Of a DNA stretch of 64,000 nt, positions 61,201 through 64,000 are shown piece after piece. The number at the start of each line of letters is the position of its first letter. The first letter of the stretch is position 1. A program made the translations under genes and the position numbers. Under the pieces are notes generated by a model. That model saw nothing but the letters and a program-made list of their open reading frames with translations. It was not told the origin of the DNA and ran no database searches. Source of the stretch: Liolophura sinensis (lineage: Eukaryota; Mollusca; Polyplacophora; Chitonida; Chitonidae). Location: assembly GCF_032854445.1 (NCBI RefSeq), contig NC_088304.1, forward strand, positions 29,459,732-29,523,731. Direction: 5' to 3'.

Positions 61201-63474
61201 ATGGTCGCATCAGTCACAATTCTGTTGCTCTGTAACATGTTGATGCATGTGTGATGGCTGCATCAGTCACAATTCTGTTGCTCTGTAACATGTTGATGCA
61301 TGTGTGATGGCCGCATCAGTCACAATTCTGTTGCTCTGTAACATGTTGATGCATGTGTGATGGTCGCATCAGTCACAATTCTGTTGCTCTGTAACATGTT
61401 GATGCATGTGTGATGGCCGCATCAGTCACAATTCGGTTGCTCTGTAACATGTTGATGCATGTGTGATGGCCGCATCAGTCACAATTCTGTTGCTCTGTAA
61501 CATGTTGATGCATGTGTGATGGCCGCATCAGTCACAATTCTGTTGCTCTGTAACATGTTGATGCATGTGTGATGGCTGCATCAGTCACAATTCTGTTGCT
61601 CTGTAACATGTTGATGCACGTGCGATGGCCGTTGTGGAGTAATATTTGGGATGTTCTCCTCAAAGTGGAGAGACCTGGAGTCAAACCTTGCTTGAGTTAG
61701 AGGATCCTCAATTTAACAGGGTACTTGACTCTGCCTCATCATATGACTGAAAAATTGTTAAGTATGGAGTAAGAACACAAGCATACATCTTTGTGTATTT
61801 ATCTACTTGATTAGTGCTTTTCACTGCACTTAAGAGTATGTCACTTATGCGATGGTGTTTAAACCCAAAGCATACATACATACATACATCTGTCAGCAGC
61901 CTGCGGATGGTCATGGGTTTCGAGCCTGGTTCCCTCCTATCATAATGTTGGCTGCCGTCGTATAAGTGAAATATTATGGAGTACGTCGTAAAACGTCGTC
62001 AAATAAATAAATAAATAAATAAATGCATACATGACCATGTTAACACTCTCTTCTGGGGAATTGTCGGGAATCTGACTCCGGGAACAACACCAATCCTCCC
62101 ATCAACCCAGTACTTGATCTGTATGTCAATCAAATGGTTAATTGGTGTGTTAATTACATTCAGATTTACCCCGACCCAGAGGTAGATGAGGAAATCATGA
62201 CCAGCATCATCCGTTGTACTCATTACAAAGAGGGCTGCAAGTGGACGGACAAAGCACAAAATCTCCAGGTAAAACACACTATCTGACTTTGTGTTTGTTT
62301 GTATCTGTTCCGTTTATGTTCGTCACATACATAGTGACATATAGCCGTAAGCAAGAATTTGATTTTGAAATGGTAATGATATAGAAATATTTGTCTATAG
62401 CTTTATGTGTTCAAAGTTATGTAATATGATGTTAGCTCATTTTTATCATCTGTGAAATAAACAAGACCTGGTTTTAGTTCAGTTTTCTAAAAATAAATAT
62501 GGTGAATCTTTCAGTTTGTTAAATCTCAAAAAAGAAATTTCAGGTTGATTAAATTAATAAATACATATGACATGCCATTAATTATGAACCAGTAATTAAT
62601 GAATACGCGTGACATGCGGTTAATTATGAGCCAGTTTAGCATACATGTAAGATACAGTAATATTTCTAGAAGAATGACATTGGTCAGTTTGACCGGTTTG
62701 TGGTAGAATCACCTTGAACCCTGTCTTACCTGTTCAATTTGCAGTCTCACCTGGACATATGTCGTTACGATGCCCTCAGTTGCCCAAACAAGTGCAACGC
62801 CAAAGTCTCGCAAATGTGTCTGGATGATCACCTGGAGTTTACCTGTCCCCGGCGCAGAGTCAAGTGCGAATTCTGTGGCAACGAGTTCTATGGGGAAGTG
62901 CTGGAGGTAAAATTTTGTCTTTTTGTTACTGAAAATACCAGTGTAATTCTACCACTTTCTGGCTGCTCAGTGAGTGGATATTAGAGCATAATGGAGAAAG
63001 CTTCAAATTTGCCACAGTGTGGTTAGTAAATTTCATGTCCAAAGTTTGTGAAAGACTGATGTACAGGGCTGATTGAATACATTAATGTTCTACAAGTAAT
63101 ATATATTTACATAAGTGAATATTTGAGATCTGCTATCAGTAGGCCAGAAATTAATGACTTACGTTGATATGGTATAAAAAGTGATTCTAGAGTGTTTTTG
63201 ATAAATGTAGCAATCAGGTTTAGGGAAAATATGATGAAAATAAGCCAAGAAGTCAATGCCACAACAAAACATGGATGTTGTAATTAACAGTACACCGTTC
63301 TTCTTGTAGGACACGCACGCAGGTAACTGCTCTATGGAGGTGGTTTGGTGCGAGAATAAATGTGGTGCCAAGTTACAGAGGAAGTACCTGAAAAATCACA
63401 TGAAACATGAGTGTCACAAACGCTGCGTCACATGTCAATACTGTCAGCGCGAGTTCGTGGAGGAAACTTTACAG
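25339..63474 (+). CDS. TRAF4: TRAF4 orthologue, 5' part of gene (5 visible coding exons)
   Basis: Exons 25339-25481, 55886-55937, 62164-62268, 62745-62906 and 63310-63474 join in frame to 209 codons. TRAF4 is a RING and zinc-finger adaptor acting in TNF-receptor-family/TGF-beta signalling, cell polarity and junctions (family knowledge). The start MPGLPWMFVERPRRR mirrors vertebrate TRAF4 (MPG...F.E.P.RR). RING at residues 18-58: CPLC, TTCGHRFCDVC, then CPED, i.e. a C3HC3D ligand set. Linker 'YAKIYPDPEVDEE', then 'IRCTHYKEGCKW'. TRAF-type fingers at 101-154 and 155-209. The ATG has A at -3 and an in-frame TAA two codons upstream (25333), fixing the start. The third finger, coiled coil and MATH domain lie beyond the window. 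Confidence 0.95.
25511..25612 (+). mobile_element. SINE fragment (middle part), main family
   Basis: 'aggagcctttcactaatcag', 'ttggcttcctccccggtcat', 'ggtctgccagcagcctgcgg' match the SINE centre. The head and 3' module are missing. It lies 30 bp after the TRAF4 exon-1 donor. Confidence 0.7.
26388..26426. repeat. (AT)n microsatellite
   Basis: About 19-20 uninterrupted AT/TA dinucleotides. Confidence 0.97.
26530..26690 (-). mobile_element. MITE-like element, family C (copy 2, reverse)
   Basis: Its reverse complement contains 'tttcaacctttttgcat', 'gcatattccgagggcgttatt' and 'gccctgaaactggccaatcc', collinear with 7640-7790. The distal end is lost. Confidence 0.65.
26741..27190. repeat. 35-bp minisatellite (~13 copies)
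   Basis: Unit 'gtagcataacacgtacattc' + 'aggacatgattaaaa'. Point variants (acg/aca/atg, tagc/tagt) are distributed among copies. In TRAF4 intron 1. Confidence 0.95.
28538..28700. repeat. diverged tandem duplication, ~82-bp unit
   Basis: Two blocks starting 'ttttatacattca(c/g)taacagc' with 'ttggttgat(g/a)t(a/g)gta'. About 75% similar by eye. Confidence 0.5.
28898..29611. repeat. 23-bp minisatellite (31 copies)
   Basis: Unit 'cagtggctacctgtgttgca' + 'tct' (23 bp), with a frequent tac/tgc alternation between neighbours and a tgt-ta variant set near 29000-29070 that recurs at 29470-29520. Long open frames of the 'LHLSGYLCCISVA' type arise from the repeat. Confidence 0.96.
31860..32092. mobile_element. 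MITE-like element, family D (best copy)
   Basis: Left end 'ttgatatatttcacctaaag' and right end 'actttacatgaagtgcagta' (complement 'tactgcacttcatgtaaagt') form imperfect terminal inverted repeats. The interior shares 'tttgatgcaaacacataag' and 'gaatcaagcaaaatg' with the other copies. Confidence 0.6.
32908..32997. repeat. short ~23-bp tandem repeat (~3.5 copies)
   Basis: Repeats of 'tgatgatgtggttaaaatcagat' with indels. Confidence 0.8.
33469..33698. mobile_element. MITE-like element, family B (copy 3)
   Basis: Left 'taccctaattcttctcattt', right 'ggtgtcccagatgttagag...tagggta'. Interior 'ttggaaaagtaaagatatga' and 'tgttgttcattagatggt'. 230 bp. Confidence 0.8.
35257..35350. repeat. tandem duplication, ~52-bp unit
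   Basis: 'gttttctgttgtcctgcaag' followed by 'ttgtctcaaaggttgaaatct' occurs twice, essentially unchanged. Confidence 0.9.
35849..36623. repeat. 70-bp minisatellite (~11 copies) with a donor-like motif per unit
   Basis: Unit starts 'gtaaatgagttgaattgacc', passes 'cgtacagtgtgagataagag' and ends 'aacaacttacatgtacag'. Every junction reads TACAG|GTAAAT, resembling a 5' splice site. Copies differ at few positions. Confidence 0.96.
40718..41078 (+). mobile_element. second tRNA-derived SINE family with (CACT)n tail
   Basis: Head 'ggccacgatggctcagttgg' with A-box-like TGGCTCAGTTGG at 40727-40738, 'gagcgtccacttc', and 'ggctcaaacc' as a B-box-like site. The long body ends 'aatagttaagtacaatgtta', then (CACT)n. 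The body is unlike the main family. A related end ('gactgaaaaattgttaagta') occurs at 61740-61770. Confidence 0.8.
41079..41296. mobile_element. MITE-like element, family B (copy 4)
   Basis: 'ttttctaatttttaggaaag', 'agatggactaaccatacgaa', 'gatcaggtgtcctaaacatt'. The left terminus merges with the SINE's CACT tail and has lost 'taccc'. Confidence 0.7.
42976..43407 (+). other. 143-codon open frame, function unknown, probably non-coding
   Basis: ATG-initiated frame in a locally less AT-rich stretch of TRAF4 intron 1. Its C-terminal part is hydrophobic (WSLVEVLWYLFSLLPGLLAI). The opposite strand is also open for 122 codons. No known domain, no splice or promoter context that I can support. Confidence 0.15.
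46190..46248. repeat. (AT)n microsatellite
   Basis: Nearly 30 AT dinucleotides followed by 'acacac'. A shorter AT run is at 46898-46920. Confidence 0.97.
46898..46920. repeat. short (AT)n microsatellite
   Basis: About 11 AT dinucleotides. Confidence 0.95.
48146..48272 (+). mobile_element. SINE 3' half, main family
   Basis: 'ggatagtcgtgggttccccc', 'gatggccgccgttgtataag', 'tgaaatattcttgagtgcag', AAATA tail. 5'-truncated. Confidence 0.87.
48880..49008 (-). mobile_element. family D MITE-like fragment, reverse strand
   Basis: The reverse complement of 48960-49005 reads 'gccttaaaataatacttttg' then 'atgccaacacacc', matching the family D centre. An internal 'acacacctt...aaggtgtgt' inverted repeat is also present. 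Confidence 0.5.
49012..49585. repeat. composite 23-bp / 56-bp tandem array
   Basis: Basic 23-mer 'agagtatagtacatacagta' + 'cat', organised in part into 56-79-bp higher-order units that add 'aggccttatacgta'. The array ends in plain 23-mers (49440-49570). Confidence 0.93.
50650..51216. repeat. 41-bp minisatellite with alternating G/A units (14 copies)
   Basis: Unit 'gtggtgttttaggtatcctt' + 'ccatatgtgctactccatcaa', 41 bp, almost invariant except gtGgtg/gtAatg-type alternation at one site, giving an 82-bp dimer register. Confidence 0.96.
51282..51495. mobile_element. MITE-like element, family A (copy 2)
   Basis: 'acaccctaattattcaacct', 'gggaaataatttgcacggtt', 'ttatgaagctggatcttta' align with 4319-4530. 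It starts about 65 bp after the 41-bp array. Confidence 0.65.
55886..55937 (+). CDS. TRAF4: TRAF4 exon 2 (end of RING)
   Basis: Acceptor ctccattgcag|T and donor AAG|GTAAGC, 52 nt. Encodes (S)DGIFTCPEDQTPLDYAK, supplying Cys54 and Asp57, the last RING ligands of the C3HC3D type. Confidence 0.95.
56433..56592 (+). mobile_element. SINE 3' part, main family
   Basis: 'ctccggccgtaagtgggaag', 'gtatggtcgtgggtttcccc', 'ataatgctggccgcggtcgt', 'ataagtgaaatattcttgag', AAATA tail. Inside TRAF4 intron 2. Confidence 0.9.
56984..57014 (+). other. G-quadruplex-capable G-run tract
   Basis: Runs of 5, 4, 5, 7 and 5 G separated by single T or AA, on the sense strand of TRAF4 intron 2, which fits the G3+N1-7 rule. 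Structure formation is inferred. Confidence 0.75.
57084..57110. other. perfect 11-bp stem hairpin
   Basis: 'tttagggggta' (57084-57094), loop 'catga', 'taccccctaaa' (57100-57110). A third related 'gatacccccct'-like block follows at 57112. Confidence 0.85.
57881..58380. repeat. 45-bp minisatellite (~11 copies), open on the reverse strand
   Basis: Unit 'aaaatgagacttcattgtct' + 'cgtgcaaatctgccaccaca' + 'agttt'. The minus strand reads MKSHFKLVVADLHET per unit and stays open for 157 codons (57873-58346), because the unit is a multiple of three. In TRAF4 intron 2, no gene context. Confidence 0.95.
58381..61156. other. TRAF4 intron 2 sequence, no gene recognised
   Basis: AT-rich intronic sequence. 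The only noteworthy stretch is 60770-61000, with less AT and many homeodomain- and receptor-like half sites (see findings). Confidence 0.5.
61157..61632. repeat. 53-bp minisatellite (9 copies)
   Basis: Unit 'tcagtcacaattctgttgct' + 'ctgtaacatgttgatgcatg' + 'tgtgatggccgca', highly homogeneous with a tggTcg/tggCcg/tggCtg variant site. Confidence 0.96.
61889..62024 (+). mobile_element. SINE 3' part, main family
   Basis: 'gtcagcagcctgcggatggt', 'cataatgttggctgccgtcg', 'tataagtgaaatattatgga', then a long AAATA tail. Ends ~140 bp before TRAF4 exon 3. Confidence 0.88.
62164..62268 (+). CDS. TRAF4: TRAF4 exon 3 (RING-zinc finger linker)
   Basis: Acceptor ttacattcag|ATT and donor CAG|GTAAAA, 35 codons in phase 0: IYPDPEVDEEIMTSIIRCTH, YKEGCKWTDKAQNLQ. 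'IYPDPE' and 'RC.H...GC.W' are TRAF4 hallmarks. Confidence 0.95.
62745..62906 (+). CDS. TRAF4: TRAF4 exon 4 (TRAF-type zinc finger 1)
   Basis: Acceptor tcaatttgcag|TCT and donor GAG|GTAAAA, 54 codons in phase 0. Encodes SHLDICRYDALSCPNKCNAK ... LEFTCPRRRVKCEFCGNEFY. Cys/His spacing (H..C, CPNKC, H...CP, CEFC) fits a zf-TRAF repeat. One exon equals one finger. Confidence 0.95.
63310..63474 (+). CDS. TRAF4: TRAF4 exon 5 (TRAF-type zinc finger 2)
   Basis: Acceptor cttcttgtag|GAC and donor CAG|GTGCGT, 55 codons in phase 0. Encodes DTHAGNCSMEVVWCENKCGA ... CVTCQYCQREFVEETLQ. Again the exon coincides with one zinc finger. The gene continues past the window. Confidence 0.95.
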
Positions 63475-64000
63475 GTGCGTTGTCACGGCTTATGTTAGTG
63501 ACGTCACAGGTGTGCTGGGTAGTGCTATGACACTGTACATGCTGATGGCTGAAAATTGATACTTATAAGGGTAATTTGTAAACTTTTCCTTATAAATGTA
63601 AAATAAATAGTATTGGTTTTTGTGTTGTAAGTTGTGATTTTATTGTATGAGGAGGTCTTTGTGTTGTAAATTGTGGCTTTATTGTATGAGGAGGTGTTTT
63701 TCTGTTACATATCATTTGGAGGCATGCACGAATGATGACATGAACAATGTAGAATACATGTTTGCAGTAATCTTTTAAATAATATCACAAAATTTACTGA
63801 AACCTCAGCTGGGCTGGAGAATTCGCCATTTGGATGGAAGAGTTGTCCCCCCTTTACAGCAGAGGTATTCCCCCTGCTTCCCATCAGGCATCATTTTGCC
63901 CCTCTCGACAAATATTTCATAAAACTTGTTCATGGCAGGGGTTCTCTTAGGTCTAGGTCAGTAACTTACAAACAAAAGACTGTACAATTTCTTTTTCATG
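63475..64000 (+). other. TRAF4 intron 5, continues beyond window
   Basis: Intronic sequence after donor CAG|GTGCGT with the small duplication above. No further exon visible before the window end. Confidence 0.7.
63618..63702. repeat. 43-bp tandem duplication in TRAF4 intron 5
   Basis: 'tttgtgttgtaa(g/a)ttgtg' + '(a/g)(t/c)tttattgtatgaggag' occurs twice. Confidence 0.85.

Overview
This is eukaryotic, metazoan DNA. Coding sequence is split into short exons with GT-AG junctions, introns are AT-rich, and the window holds tRNA-derived SINEs, short inverted-repeat (MITE-like) elements and many minisatellites. The two recognisable proteins are animal families (UNC13D/BAIAP3 and TRAF4). The dominant SINE, with a 3' module reading like 'gtataagtgaaatattc' followed by an (AAATA)n tail, is of the kind I associate with lophotrochozoans. 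A mollusc, probably a bivalve, is my best guess; that is inference and not proven by the window.

Layout. Positions 1-15972 (+) hold the 3' part of an UNC13D/BAIAP3-type Munc13 family gene: 17 visible coding exons, about 785 codons, covering the MUN region (MHD1, MHD2), the C-terminal C2 domain and the stop codon. Its 3' UTR carries a 0.9-kb, 30-bp-unit minisatellite (16196-17100). Candidate poly(A) signals lie near 17542 and 17644. Positions 17.7-25.3 kb are intergenic and rich in transposon debris: a SINE head, a long fold-back element, palindromic repeats, several SINEs and a 52-bp tandem repeat. A TRAF4 orthologue starts at 25339 (+). Its first coding exon (RING) is followed by a ~30.4-kb intron 1, then exons for the end of the RING (55886), the linker (62164), TRAF zinc finger 1 (62745) and zinc finger 2 (63310). 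The third zinc finger, coiled coil and MATH/TRAF domain must lie beyond 64000.

The two genes are in the same orientation, but nothing shows shared regulation. The UNC13D/BAIAP3 protein would act in vesicle priming and exocytosis. TRAF4 would act as a RING/zinc-finger adaptor in signalling and cell polarity.

The most unusual feature is at 1371-1976. A 33/34-bp minisatellite begins exactly at the 3' end of an UNC13-gene exon, and every unit recreates that exon's last nine or so bases plus its 5' splice site. This gives 18 consecutive CAG|GT donors. The first unit carries an in-frame stop, so use of any downstream donor should give a truncated product. At least a dozen minisatellites together fill about 7 kb (~11%) of the window. 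Four MITE-like families and two SINE families are also present, and two MITE copies closely bracket an 11-codon microexon.
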